NCBI GenBank assembly: GCA_013399305.1
Contig: VXAI01000180.1
Span: forward strand, 248,001-312,000
Source: Rostratula benghalensis
Lineage: Eukaryota > Chordata > Aves > Charadriiformes > Rostratulidae
Length of the DNA stretch: 64,000 nt
Reading direction: 5' to 3'
Under the pieces are notes generated by a model that saw only the letters and a program-made list of their open reading frames with translations, did no database searches and had not been told where the DNA came from. Within the stretch, counting starts at the first letter, position 1. Every line of letters begins with the position of its first letter. Of this stretch, positions 1 to 14,100 are shown piece by piece. Position numbers and translations under genes: made by a program.

Positions 1-3000
1 CCATCAGAAAATGAAAAAAAAATGGGGGGAAATTACTTATTTCACGGAAAAAATTTGGCAGCAGACTGTTGAAACACCTTGTTTCCCTTTGCATGTTTCC
101 ATGGCATGAAACTCGCAAAGATATATTAGCCATGAAAAATTGTGCAGTTTCCCTTATCCCCAGTTTGAGCCAAGAGAGATTTCAAACTGTAGACATTTTG
201 GCTGTTCAAGTAGACTTGTTAATTAGCACTGTAACTTGACATAGCCACATTCCTTGATACTCATTAGAAGGAAATTGTAAAATTAATGCCCTTTGGGTTT
301 TATAATTTAATATTTCCTACCTCAGGTACTGAAAACAAGTACTGTAGTAGGAATAGGGATAGGCCATTCATGCTACTGCTTTATCTTCCTCTGAAATTTC
401 ATGTTTTATTAAAAACCTCCCCAGTAGGATTATTGGGCTGGATTTACACATTAAAAATGAAAACAGAGTAGTTCTCTCGCCTACAAAAATAAATGGTTAG
501 CATAACAGCGTATTGCTTAGAGAAGTCAATTGTACCTTAAAATAGGAGGGTGGAACACTTTGAGCAGTGTTTTTGAGACTAAGCCTCTGCTGAAATGCAC
601 TGGTGAAAAGAGCAGTGAGGTAGCTGGGGGGACACAAGCATTTTGGTGTCTGCCTTTGTGAAGATTTGGGACCGATTGACTCAAACTCCCTGTGCGGGTG
701 GCAAGTCCCATTATGTTACAGGTTGGCTGGTGTGATTGTTTTTTGTGAGGTTATCAGCATGTTCAGTCAAAAAGCTAATATGTGCATTATTGCTTTGCTA
801 GTTTTTAAGCCCTTTTCTCATTATAGGTATCGATCTTGATTAAAAGCTGCTCTCCAAATGTTTGGTTCCATTGACATGAAGCTATTCTTGCCTTCTCTGC
901 TACCAGGGAAGGTATCTTCAGTCAGGTTAATTGCTGGTGCCTGATGCTAAATGCAAATACCAGAGCACTGCCTGAGGTGAAAATTCAAAGCTGGAAGAAA
1001 AAAAAACCCAGAAAGGCAGCTGTTAAAATATCATTTCCTTCTGTATTTACCAGAACAGTGTGCTTTCCTTTGGCATTGCAATATGCCAGAGAAAATGTCA
1101 TGAATATTGTTTTGAAGAGAGATAATTTTCAGTTCTTTGTCACTGAATGTGCATTGTCTTAGTTCTTTACCAGAAGCAGGGGAAGGGGAGAATAGCAGCA
1201 GACAGCAATGGGTATAGAAATTCACAACAAACAAGACACAATATCCCAGAGCTCGAAGGAGGAGTTATGTACAGTCATACTGGGTTTAGGCAAAACCAGA
1301 AGCCCTGCCATCATAATCTGAAATGTGTGGCTGAACCCTCATGTCAGTGATGGTGATGTGCACAGGCATAAATCTCCAGAGTCTGCAGGCACATTATAGC
1401 CTTTTACAATAGGTAACATGTTCAAAAATAAAACTTCCTTAGACACATACATCAACAGAGCTATTCTGCATCTGATAATCCAACTACCATTAAATTAGGG
1501 CTTCATGGTAATGCTTTTTTTTTAGTGGAACTTTGTGATAAAGACTCTACTAAGTTCAGGAGAAGTCCTGAAGTCTGTCTGTCTACACACTGCATCCCAC
1601 AGTTCTATAGGCAAGACAGAAGGATGAGATAATCAGCAGTGGTTCCTATAAAGCTTAGGAATTATGTACCAGATGGACTGGAGCTTTTTTGAGGCTAGTG
1701 GCGATGTGTGGCTTAAAAATTTCCAGGATGGCTTGGTTTAAAGTGTTCATAAACTTTAGTAAACTGTCCCAGTGGTAAATGATTCTACCTTAACATCTGG
1801 GTTCTTTTGTTTGGAATGGTTTTGGCTCTGTTTCTGGCTTTTGGGTCTTGCTGTCTGTTGGACTGAGATCCTCCCACTGTAAGGTTCTGTGTTGTCTTGC
1901 AGGCAGCTAGAAGTCATCATGACTTCATACTCCTCTCAATTAAGTAGAGGTTTTCTTATTTTGTTTTTATTCAGTAGGTCAAATACTTTTTTATTTATTT
2001 TTAAAAATCATCTTCATGGCTTTTCTCTGAAATTTTTCCATGGTATTATTCAAGGTCTGAAGTAAAACTTGGGATCTTTTGTGGATAAAAAATAAAACAT
2101 GAATGCTTCATGAACCGAGTTTCAAATGAACCCAGAATAAAATGTTATGGTCTTGTTGGTTGCCAGTCTGAAGGATGCTCTTGTCAGTATTTCCTCTCTG
2201 CAGGCAAAACCAAGGATAAAAATGGGGGCTCAGTTGTCTTGGAGGCCAAATGCCTTGGCTGTCTGTACTCTGTTGGTGTTGAATATGTAGGTGTATCTGC
2301 CCTCAAGTCAGCTGTAGTCCTATGGCTACTTGCCTGAAAGCCTCTTACCTTTTTCTTTCATTAAAATGATTATGTCATGATAAATATATTTTCTTCTTGA
2401 GAGGTAGGAGGGCAATAGGGAAAACTACTCTTACCAGGATTCCTAAAGAGGCTTTACTGAAAAATGTGTGTGTCTTTCAAGGGGTTGTATTTCTTTTGGT
2501 GGTGTGCATGTGAGAACATGAGGTTAAGGGCAATTAATGCAGTACCAGTAAAAGCTTGAGTCCTGGAGGTTGTGAGAGAATTCCTCTTCTCTCTTGCCAT
2601 AGAACTGAGCTTTGCTGCTGCTGCTACTCAAACCGAGCAGCACCTTGTCCTAGCAGAGCTCTCTTCTTGCCCTTTGAAAGGACGGCTCCTCGTGGAGGCA
2701 CTTGCCATTATGAATAAAGACTTTTAGACCTTCCAGGCAGTAGTTCAGAGAAATGTCTCAGGTCCCTTAAAACAAAGCAAGAACTTCATAAGTCTTCTGC
2801 TTATTGCTGTGTTTTGTGATCAGAACCCAGGGGCAAGGGTTATTTTCCTGCATTGCTGATCATTCAGCTACTTCCCTGGCTTCTACGATATTTGGGATAG
2901 AAGTATAAGTAGTACACTTCCTTAAGTGCAAAAAGGTGAAAAAATATCCCTTTCTAATGTGGAGAGGTTTTTTTGATCTAGTGTATACCCATTCTTCAAA

Positions 3001-6000
3001 TACAATAGAGAAAAGACAAGTTGCAGATCTGCAATTTCACCTGCCTGCTGTTGTTTATCCCTTGTCTGAGAAGCAAAGAAATTCTACAGCATGCATCTCA
3101 AATGTGCATAAACTATTTACTTGACTCCACCAAAAAATTAGGTAACAGTAAGGTAAATTAATGCTGTCTTAAACTGCAAAATTGTCTTTTTTACTGATAG
3201 TCCAAATCAATTTAAACTGTCATCCTTAATTTGCTTTGTTCAACTCAAAATCAATTTGCACCCATAGTAATAAGGTGGGATTATAATAAAATCAGTTATT
3301 CTTTAGGGGCTTTTCTTTCTTTCTAGAAAGTATGACATGTTAATGAAGAAGATGCTCATTATTGATCATCTTTTAAGAGCAAAAGACATTGTATCTAATT
3401 CAATGGCATGAATACTCTTTGTTTCAGTTAAGTCAGAAAGTCAGTAGAGGTATATTTGAACACAAATACTGATATAAAAATGCACATAACTTCTGCTTTG
3501 AAAAATTTTCAGACATACCCTCTGTTCCTTCCATCCTGAATCCCATTAGAGAGAAACTCCTACAAGACAGGATAAACTTTTAAGGACATAGGTGCTTCTT
3601 CAAGGTATTGCTCCTTAAATCTCACTTGTCATTTATCTTCTCATTTGAAGTGCGATGTGATAAATGACCCGGAGAAGATACAACATTTGGTGCCACACAC
3701 CTCTCTATTTTTATGCCTTTAATAAAAATTGAGATTTTGCTAGAAAATGTTTTTCCTTTAATGATTTTTCTGATGTGTTTGGATTTCAAATAATGTTTTC
3801 ATTTTGTCTAGTCCTGTGTGACATGATTCTGGTTCCTGTGAATGACACTTAAATGATTATTCTTAGGTAATGAATATAATCCTATTCAAAGAATGCATTT
3901 TTGAGAGTTTCTCTACAATACAGGCTAAAAATACCCCCACAAGAATAAAGAAGACTTCTGCTTTTTTTGTATCTAGTTTGCACTGTGGAGCTTCAGAGGA
4001 ATGCACAAGTCATTGGCTGTCAGTTGTCACATCAGTGACACTGGTTCCAATTTGATTTAGCTTCAGATTAATTGAAATGGGCAGTGCTGATTGCTGCCAC
4101 TGAAAGAACTGGACGTTATTTCATATGACAGAAGTCACACAGGTTAGTTTGGCAAATGAGTCCAACTGTTACACAGACATGCTTATTTTCTGTTTGGTGT
4201 TTGTCCTTGAGGGAAAGAATTGTATTGCATTTGGAAGGAGATGCTTATTCATAGCTGAACGTGTTATGCACGATCCCATCTATGGCAGTACACAAAGGCT
4301 TTCTAGTCCTTAGGTGGTTCTTGTATGCCTTCTGGAAAGATCATAAATTTGGGCTAATAGTTTCTTCTCTCAGAACTTTTTACTTACAGAAACCTACCCC
4401 TTTGTGTTCACTGAGATTATTTCATTCTGTTCCTTGCTCCCTGCCTGCTTTTCCTGGATTTAAGTGTGGCCTAAAGCACCATAATGTCCATCCAGGTGTA
4501 GCTTTTGTCCCAAAAGAAAAGAAAGTCAATATAAATTATTGATGCTCCATATTATGTGGCTACTCCAAACTGTCAGTCTGTGCTGGAAAACTGTATCCTG
4601 GGTTTTGCAAGTAAGCACAGGGATCCTCAGGGTTTGCTAAATGTTTGTCCCCTTTTGGAGAAGGAGGCAGTTTGTATTCTATATGCTTTCTGGTGCTTGA
4701 TTATTTCTTTTTTCTTGTATTTCCACTTTCGTTGTGTTCAAACTTATGTCTTGTTCTTCTTCCAGGTGGACTTTTGTTATTTTTAGGCACTGTTGCTGTT
4801 GGTATACGGTGATGCTCTGAATGCCAAATGATGTTCAACACTGGCTAGCCTATGTAGATGCCCAGGTAGCTTTTTACTGTAGATTAGAGTTTTAAAGTGA
4901 AGTTGTTGTCAGGGCTTGGAATTTATCAGTGCCCTGGGGTGAGGAGGACTGGGCGACTCTTGTTCTCAAGCTGCCTGCAGACCTAACGTGACAACCTCAC
5001 TGAACTCTGGAAGGATGTTTGAAAAAAAATTAGTAACATGAATTTTAATAAAGGCAGGTTAAATACTGCCCAAAATGTTTTCTGTAATCTCTGGTCTAGT
5101 TTTAAGCTACTCAAAACTGCTTTTCCCCAATAAATCATTCTTGATACTGTCTCAAAGCAGAATATTGTTACATACAATTTTATTTTTGGTTCAGATATAA
5201 CAATGATCTAAGTGAATACTTAAAAAAAATAATCAGTGCTTCGCAACCAAAGTTGCAGTCATATCCTCTTAACCTATCCTTTTCAAGGTAAAATAAGTGT
5301 GTGTCTCTTCCACCAAGGTGTTGACACATGAGCTGTACCAGTTGAAATTAGCTCTCCCAGGTGTCCCTCCTTTCCAGGAGGACAGTTAAGACAAAATGTT
5401 TGTGACCCTCGGGCTCTCTGACACCAAGTCTGGCAGCCTTACTCCAAGCCATCAGATTTCCCCCTCGAGTGGGAGAAGTGAGGATATGGTCCCTCCCACT
5501 GACTGTATGGGCAGAGTGGCATCCTTTCCCTATGGTGGTAGCTAACTGTTGCTAGGATCTTTCATTGCCACAGATAAGTGTATATCAAAGGCCTAAATGC
5601 TTTTCATATATTTGAAGCTCCACCAGTCTTGAGGGTGTGCTCTGCTGAGGGTGGGATCAGTCTTTGACACCTGTTCCAAGGTGATAGGGTTTCATTCACA
5701 GCAGTGTTCTTGGACACTTATACAATATTAAACTCATATTAATGCAGAATGAAAGTTTCATACTTCAAGTGCGTAGCAGCCAGGAGAGAGAGAGAGAGTT
5801 AACTGTCTCATCATAATATCAATTCACCAACTTCTCTTTTTCTCCTAGGTTACTCAGGGAAACAGCTATTTTATGTAGGAATGCACAAGATGTGCCGAAG
5901 AGAATAGTTATTGGAAAACACTGAGTTAATGAGGCTTGAATTTTTATTTCCTTATTTTTGTGTAGCTAAAACTTTCTGCTTTTAAAAATGATTTCAAGGT

Positions 6001-7237
6001 TCTCTTTCTGTTCTTAATTTGTGCTTTGGGTAGATTATTAAAGAATCTGCCTTCTTATGTTTACTGAAATGTGGAAGCTTTCTGCTTGACAAATCAGACT
6101 GGAATACAAAGACGGTGCTTCTAGTAGCCAAACTACTGTCTGAAAGAAGTAAACATTCTTAAAAACATCAAAACCAGACCTTTAAAAAAAACCCCAAAAA
6201 TGTAAACCCCAGGGTAATGCACATCTTTCCCCCCGGCCCTGCTTCCTAAATAAATAAATCCTTTTCCTTTCTCCTTTTGTCCTTCCCAAGGAGTCTTTCA
6301 TCCTTGGTACCTGTTACTGCCTATTACTTCACTATTAGCAAGCTGTTAGTCATGAGGAGCCTTCTCTTCCCCTCACTGATATATTTGGAAAAGGATCAAG
6401 GTAATGTACTGAAAGGATTGCAAAAAGGATTTCAGCATAGAAACTAGGCAACCTCCATCCTCCTTTCCTGTTTGAAGCTGTACATCTGCAGCCTTTCCAG
6501 AACTGGCTAGATCACTGCCACTTTGAAAGACTGTTTTGCTGAAAACCCCTTTCCTTGCTTCTCAGATTCTGTGCTGATTAAGAGACTCGTGTCACAGCTC
6601 TTGATGGAGAGGTCTGTTTCGGTAATTACATGAGAGTAGCAGTCTAGTGCTCCTAATCCATTTAAATCACTTGTAAATGACTTCATTTTTTTTCTCCCTC
6701 TTCTACTGTTGTGTGGTACCTTCTTACTCACACCTCAAGGTGAGCTATTTCCTTATGCCTAAAGAATGGGCTCACTTAATCCCACAAAGTATGAGGAAAA
6801 CATGGCATTTAATGTGAGGAGCTGTTGAGATGTATTATAGGATGTGTATGGATTTCCATTAGACAAACAGCTCATCTACCAAGGTGACAAATTCCTTAAT
6901 TCTTCTCACTTCAGTTGCTATGATCCAGGGGACAACTCTTGACAGGAATTACAAGGCCATCTTGATCTTTACGATAGGACCTTCAGTAATGATTCTTTTG
7001 TCAAATATTATTTTCTGGTCCTGACAGTACCTGAGTTGGTGGTTGGACTGCACAATTTGTCCTAGGCATGAAGTCTTTGGGAGATCAAGCCATCTTTCTT
7101 TCTCTGTGCTAGCTGATCATGAAATCTAGGGGTGGTTGGACAGTAGAGCTGAGGTAATGCAGTGGGTTGGGGCCAATAAAGCGTGGAGCAGACTGTTCCT
7201 TCTTTTCACCTTTTCCACCCTTCCCCTCCTTTGGGCT
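1..7237. other. Unique non-coding DNA, no gene seen
   Basis: AT-rich, CpG-poor single-copy sequence. All open frames are short (the longest about 93 codons), with no recognisable domain and no consistent splice-site framing. Visible content is minor: a (GA)n tract at 5784-5798, scattered short poly-T and poly-A runs, and a weak acceptor near 2196 followed by an open frame but without a good donor. No CR1 or LTR sequence was recognised. Most likely intronic or intergenic. Confidence 0.7.
5784..5798. repeat. (GA)n simple repeat
   Basis: About seven and a half uninterrupted GA dinucleotides. A short microsatellite in otherwise unique sequence. Confidence 0.9.
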
Positions 7238-7436
7238 NNNNNNNNNNNNNNNNNNNNNNNNNNNNNNNNNNNNNNNNNNNNNNNNNNNNNNNNNNNNNNN
7301 NNNNNNNNNNNNNNNNNNNNNNNNNNNNNNNNNNNNNNNNNNNNNNNNNNNNNNNNNNNNNNNNNNNNNNNNNNNNNNNNNNNNNNNNNNNNNNNNNNNN
7401 NNNNNNNNNNNNNNNNNNNNNNNNNNNNNNNNNNNN
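7238..7436. other. Assembly gap (run of N)
   Basis: A run of 199 undetermined bases. The left flank is a pyrimidine-rich stretch that may have hindered sequencing; the right flank is ordinary unique sequence. Open frames crossing the gap are artefacts of translating N as unknown residues. Confidence 0.99.
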
Positions 7437-10400
7437 TCTTTCATGACCTTGTCATAAGCTCACTACCCATTGAATTACTCATTGAACTCACAGCCTCAGA
7501 AGAAAAGGTGGTTGTTGCACTTGTTGGGTTAGCCTACTGCTGGATTAATGAAGCTAATTCTTCTACCACACAGTGAGGAAAAACAGAGCTGTTGAGTAAT
7601 TGTTCAATAAGACAAGTAGTGGAGGCATCCTCCTTCTAAATTATTTTCATCTCCATATGTGCAAGTAACACAGATAATGGCTTCTCTTCTGTAAGCAATA
7701 CCTAAGGTACTTGGTAATCTTTTTGTAGTGAAGCTCTCACTTTTTTTTTCCTAGTATCTGTAAAGTAATATTTTCGCAGCTTGTTACCATCTAATCAGAG
7801 CCAGGGTTTTACTTTCCCCTTTATGAGCTACATACCTTACCTTGGATAATCGCTTGTGCCTGTTATCAGCTGACTAATAGATGACCGTAACATTGATTTT
7901 AATAGCCCATTATACCCTGTGTGGACCCTGGGAGAATAAAAAGGCTAAGATCTTTGAGCACAGAAAAGAAAAATGCGTGTCATTTAATTGTATTGGATGA
8001 AAATTGCCAAGTGTGGAATGAAATCAATCTTAGCAGTGTCAGGTAGTTGTTTTCTTCACATGGCTTAAATATCTTTCATACAATTCTCTGTATTAAGATT
8101 AAAATAGTATTTTGAAAATGTTTTGATTCTTTTGATACCTGTATTTTGAACTCAGAAGATCAGAGTTCCCCAAAAGGAAAATTTAAACCACCTAACTGCA
8201 TCTGAGTCAGCAGAACCTTTTGATTTCCCACTTGCTTTTCTTTTTTTTTTTTGTCTTATAATGGAAAAGTTGATTCAAAACGAAAATAGAAACACGATTC
8301 TGAAACTGTTATAGCAATTTCATAAATTGGTATATGGTTCTGCTTCATGATGTCAGTCTGCTGACCTCTGGGACAGGCATATTTTCCTCATTTCTAGTGT
8401 GATTTGAGGCAAAAGGAGGTGCCTGAGAACTATGAGGACTCGGCTCACCTCGACTAGAAAGGAGCTTGGAGCTGTTAAGCAGGAACACGACTCGGTGTTA
8501 ATGCAAGTGCTCTCAGGAACAGATGCAGGCTCTGCAGGACTGGGCAGGCTGAGCAGCCCTAATCACATCAGCTGGCACGGGGATGGGATGCCTGTTTTTT
8601 CTTACCTCCCTCCCTGCCCAAATGCTGGCCAGCAACATCCCTGGGGCCTGAGGATAAATCTGTGCTTGTTTAATAGTATTGTTGATTCTATCAAAATTCA
8701 GGAACCGTTGAAGCACCTTAGCACTTGATATCTCTGCTCCAGTCTTATTCAGGTAGATTCTAACTGACTTTGTAAATGAGTGACAAAATATGTAGTGCTT
8801 TTCCTCTCAAGTTGTTTTGGTACTTAAACATAAATAAATAAATTTCATGTCTTGATGCTACCCTGATTTCTATTGACAAGTGTACTTGTTAATGTTGTAG
8901 GTTTTACAGAAGCTTCCTTGTTTAAAGGCTAACAGGTTAACAACTGAACCCAGATTGTCCCAAGTGAATCAAGCTCAATTTTCTTGAGCTTATTGAAAGC
9001 AATCTGCTCCAAAGAAGCTAATTAAAATGAAGAATACAGAATGTAGGGGTAATACTGTCTATGTCTTCTCATATATATTATGTATTTCCTTCCTGCAATT
9101 TTGTGAAATCATATAATTGTGTCTAGCTCACTTTCTCTTGTGGTGGTGGTGAAATCAAAATACATCCCCCTCCAAAATGTCTAATTGGACTTGGTGCGAT
9201 ACGACAAGGATGCTCTGATACTGGTAGCTGAGGAATTTTGCTAATAAAAATGGTACTATCAGAGTCATCAACTTCCTGTGGTTGAATCGATGGCTATTGG
9301 TTGGCTTAGATGGCACAAAGGATGTGAAACCCCGAATTTACTTCATTAAGGGCACATAGTTGAAGCTTCTAATGTTAAGCAAGTGAGTGTTCTTTCCATT
9401 TGTGTTTTGGTTTTCTATTTAAAGTCAAAGTTGCCTTACTCTGGTGGATTGTTTGCTTCAAACTTGAGAGTGCTGATTGAGGAGCCCTCATCGTCATGGT
9501 TGGTTCCATGTTCTGTAGAAATGTTTCTTTTGTAGAAGATGACAGTACTGTCTCCGATCCGGATCTAAGTGACCTTGAATTTGGTGACAATTGAATCAAA
9601 AGGTCTGAATTTTAGATTCACCTGTGTTATGTGGGCTGTAGATTTTCACATTTAAGCTTTGACAGCAGTTTCAAAATTATTCACTTAAGTTCTGAAAGCC
9701 GTATTTTGTGGAAACTATGGTAGAACATGTTACAACTTGGAACTTGCTTGGTACCCCTGGGGCAATGGGTCTGGGGAACCAGTAATGGATCAGATCTGAT
9801 GTGGAGTTCACTTGAATGTGTCCTTCAAGGATTCCTTTTAAGTTTGTTTTGTTTCTGTAAAAGCATTTATATTGGAGTATCTACCACCTACTCCCATACT
9901 GTTGGCTTTGACCTGAAAGGTCTCTTTCTCTGAAAAATATTAAGGATGTTGGTAATAACTGTGGCCATCAGATAGAAAATGCCTAGATACTGTGAAGATG
10001 GGTGGGTGGCACATCCCCCCTAGATAAGGAAGTAGCTGCTTTCAACAACTGCTTTACTGTTCCAGGAGCTTTCCAAAATCCTCCTTTGCCTTCCTTAGAG
10101 TTATGTTTTAAGATAACCCAATTTTGCTTTTAAGCCCCAAAATGTTACAGCTAAAAATAGATGCTGAGAAACAGGGGTTTATTGTTTGTTTGTTTCCTTT
10201 AAAAAAAAAAAACAAACAAAAATGGGCAGCACAAAATATCAAGGAGGATGAAGGGTGAGAGGAATACTTCCAACAGCTTGATCTGCCTTCTCTTTGTGTG
10301 AGATGGTGAATGTGAAAATCTGAGAGCAATTAATCAATGTGAACTTTCCAGATTCATCATTGTTAAAGTGCACCTGTGCCAAGCAACATTGTGCTGATTC

Positions 10401-11062
10401 TGGGGAAGAAGAAGAAAGGGGGTGGGGGAAAGGCAGTACATTCATTAACCATGTCTGGGTTTTGTGCCTGACTTGCAGATCAGGGACCAGGGAGAGGTGG
10501 GATTTTTGGTTTGTGCTGAACCACTGCTGTACAAGGCAGACTTTGGCTAAAGATGTAACTGAACCCTGGGCTTTCCCCCCTTCACTAAGCTCGTAGTGAG
10601 AACGGAGGCCGTACCTGAGCACAAATGGTCACTTACCCAGTCCTACGTACTACAGCATTCCTGTAAATGTGTTTTTAAACAAATTTAGTAGGCTGTAGGT
10701 TGTGTTGTAAGTAGGAAGACATTTAGTGGCATGAAGTTTTGGAGTCTGTCTCCTTCTACTATATTGGAGAAGAGTCTGGCTGCACATGTGGTTACTGGAA
10801 GGAGGGGAGGTCTTGAAACCCAGAGGCACCTGTGGAGCTGCTGTCCTCCACCTTGGCTGTGAAATCTTGCTGCCCGACACTGAGCAGTGTCTGCTGAGAA
10901 ATCTCACTTGCATTCAGCATGCTTCCATCTCAGCTCTGCTTGCTGGCTGCTGTGTACAGCTGTCAGATTTATTTATATGTTACTGCTCTCTAAGCAAATG
11001 TGGTCAGACCAAGTTTCTTTTGTTGGAACTCTTCTTACTGACAAAATTTTACCTGTGTTAAC
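7437..11062. other. Unique non-coding DNA, no gene seen
   Basis: Single-copy AT-rich sequence without recognisable repeats. The segment at about 7790-7950 is compositionally smooth and could be a conserved non-coding element. Around 9420-9640 both strands can be read as protein-like frames broken by stops; this is reported as a weak observation only. The stretch 10650-11060 has several overlapping open frames on both strands, none with domain character. Confidence 0.65.
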
Positions 11063-11071
11063 GGGGGGGGG

Positions 11072-11131
<60 letters not shown>

Positions 11132-11149
11132 GGTGGGGTGGGGGGGGGT

Positions 11150-11187
<38 letters not shown>
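11063..11187. repeat. Near-pure poly-G tract
   Basis: 125 bases that are all G except for a few A and T interruptions (for example at about 11074 and around 11131-11150). Glycine-rich or proline-rich open frames here are translation artefacts. Such a tract can form G-quadruplexes and is prone to slippage and base-calling error, so its true length is uncertain. It lies in otherwise unique AT-rich sequence. Confidence 0.97.
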
Positions 11188-11188
<1 letters not shown>

Positions 11189-14100
11189 AGTGAAGCTTCC
11201 CAAACAAAAAATGGCAAACTCCTGAAACATGCTACTTTTTATGTGTTGTTTTTACTACATTGTCATCTCTGCTGCTACAGATATGGTAAAATTGTTTTAT
11301 TTTAGGTGCTTTTGTGTTAAAACATTTAATAGATGAGATCCTTCAAACAGCAATAATTAGAAATTGCCCTAGAGGACACTGAAAATAATGGAATATCCAT
11401 ATACTGGCATCAATAATAGTTATATATAATTATACAGTACTACATATTTGTGTGAAATAATGAAAATGTCTGCCAAATGCAGAAGAAATAATTGGAGGTT
11501 CTGATGTAGTAATTCTGAAAGTTCAGCACAATTTTCTGCTCAAAACTGCCATTTCATGCATTCACAGGAATGGAAACTGGTTTTTGTTTGTTTCAAAATT
11601 TTCCACAAAGCAGAAATTTAGAGTTTGGGTCAGCTTTGATTGTTAAAACAACCTTTACTAGAACAGGAAAGCTATTCATAATTTGTATGTTATGTTTAGA
11701 ATATTAATCTTCTGGTTAGGTAACACAATCAAGGATTTGAGGGAGCTCTTGTTCCGGCTGTGTATATGGCTACCAATTGTCACTGAAATTCTCTGACTGT
11801 ATAGAAGAGTGTCAATTCACTTATTTTTTTTTTTAGAGTTTGGGCTGACTCGGGTATTTTTCACAACTGTGTTTAAAAATAGGAGAGAGATACAGGGTTA
11901 TGACTGCTTGATAGAATTCAGGTATTGCAGCTGTAGCATAAATGAATAATAGAATAAAGATAAGGATTTAGTAAATCCTACATGTATGAAAACAAACTAT
12001 GAAATGATGTGTTTGTGTTACAGCATTTGGGTGTTGTGGTATTTTTGTTTAAGGATCTCATTGCTTCTTAGAGGCTTCTTCCTTATGGAAAAAGGGAGAA
12101 GGCAGGTGGAAATTCAAACCTCTGTTGGCAGACAGAACTAATGCAGTTGTTAGGTGTCATCAAGCTGGTTTGAGTTCCACCAGTTCATGCTCTTGTTGGT
12201 TTGCCCCCACTGTAGATTGCAGTAGAGTTGAGAATAAACAAGACTGGCCCAAGTTGAAGTATTGTAGTGTGGGATATTGAACATGGAAACTGAGAGAAAG
12301 GAGGCTTTGATTAAACAGTGCAGGACTGTTACCAGTCTCTTGGGACTGAGGTGTGCTTCAGGACCCACTGGGCTCTGGTAAGTTTTCTACCTCATCTCAC
12401 CTCTGAGAAAGTTCAAGGTTTTAAATGCTCTAGGCTACTCTGCTATTGGTTTAGACCAGTCAATCATGTTCAGTCATGGGTATGCCCTGAACCCAACTAT
12501 GTAATCTGTAGGTTACAAAATTAATGCCTGATGTGTTTTGAGAACTACTTCCATTCCCTCCCCTCTCTACCTTCCCCTCACAAGCCATTTGCATTCTGTT
12601 CTCTTGAGATGCCCCAAGATTTAGCAACTGGGAACCAAAATAAATATAATGCAGGGCCGGCTGACAAGGAATTGAGGACTGCAGTTTTAGAAAGAGTGTG
12701 TTACTGCAGGAAGTCAAAAGCACTCAAATTGTGACTCTTGAACATGCCCTGAGGTTCTTCATACTGTATTTAAATTTGACCCTTTTAATGAGACAATGTT
12801 CCAGTATTATTTTGTTGGGCAACATTTGTTGCCCAGTCTTTCCCAGTAGCCTTTCTTGCAAATCCTTGCTTGTGATGCTGACCGATTTCCCCAGTCAGAA
12901 CAAAATCTTGCTCTTAAACACAGGCTGTGTTTCTACTCAAGGTGAGAAAATCCAAAACTGCCACCATATTTTATTTTCCACCTGTGTCTTTCCAGGTTCT
13001 TGTGCTACTTTACCTCATGAGATGAGTCAGTGTTTGAAATGCAGTCACAATTCCAGATTTGCAGCCTTGGTGGCTGGCAGATAGGCTTCTTATCAGGTGT
13101 CTGAAAACCAGGCAGATGCCTGGAATGCTGTGTAGCAAGGGGTGAGGGTGAGGCTTAGAGCTAGTGGCCATTGCTAATAACAATGTAATATCTATACTTT
13201 TAATGTAAAGCCTCCACTCCCCTCTGGCTTGTGCAAACTGAACAGTATGGTCTCTTTTTGTGTTGCTTATTGTTCCTCCCTCTGCCCCCTGCATCCTTAC
13301 TGCCCAGCACCTTGTTATGGATTGAAGAAACTCTGTCTGTCATTAGCCATCACTTTAAACTGCTTTCAGAACTGTCATCTAAAAGCTGAGGTTTTAACTT
13401 CTGCTTTTAGCTGTCCTTATTGCACAGCTAAAAATGCCTTAATGGAAACAAAAAAGTTACTGTATTAAAAATACATCTTCATCTAAAGAAAGGGGAGTTG
13501 AGATGCCATCTGTACTAATTCTGGCTGGCTCCCATTCAGCTCCTTCAAATGAATGCCAAATAACAGCAGCACTTCTCCCTCTCTGCTTTCTCCTCCATCC
13601 CATAGCTCTTTCTCTAAGGTTCATCCAGAATCCTTGGGAAAGTATGGAATATCACCTCTGCAAAATCTTCAGGGAGACTTTTCATTAATTCCATGTTTAT
13701 TCTCTGTGGCTGTTCCAGCCCTAGTGTTTTATTTCTGAGGTCTGATCTCCCTGCAGGCAGGTTACTGCTTGCCTGGGAAGGTTGGACAGAAAGTTGTGTT
13801 CCTGGAACCTTGAAAAGTTTGGTTCCTGATCTGATGCTACTTGCAGTTACTGATCTTGGGCACCGCTGGCCAAGGTCATTTGGCCTCCCCTGAGAGTGGT
13901 CTCCACGTTTCCCCCGTCTTCAGGATCTTCCCTTATTTCCCCAGATCTCTGCCTTGACCAGGCCCTTCACCTTGTTCTTTCTGCCCTCCCTTCTTTCTGA
14001 GAGCACTTCAGGGACCCATCTCATGGCACCAGATCTTTTTTTTTTTTTTCCCCCCTCTGGAAAACCAGCTCCAAGTTTCTCTGGTCTAGAGAGTGTACGT

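Noticed and set aside
7109..7576. Open frames of 87-146 codons across the N run
   Set aside because: Most residues are unknown because the bases are undetermined; no real coding evidence on either flank.
10887..11230. Glycine-rich (+) and proline-rich (-) open frames
   Set aside because: They are only translations of the poly-G tract; flanking codons show no domain or splice framing.
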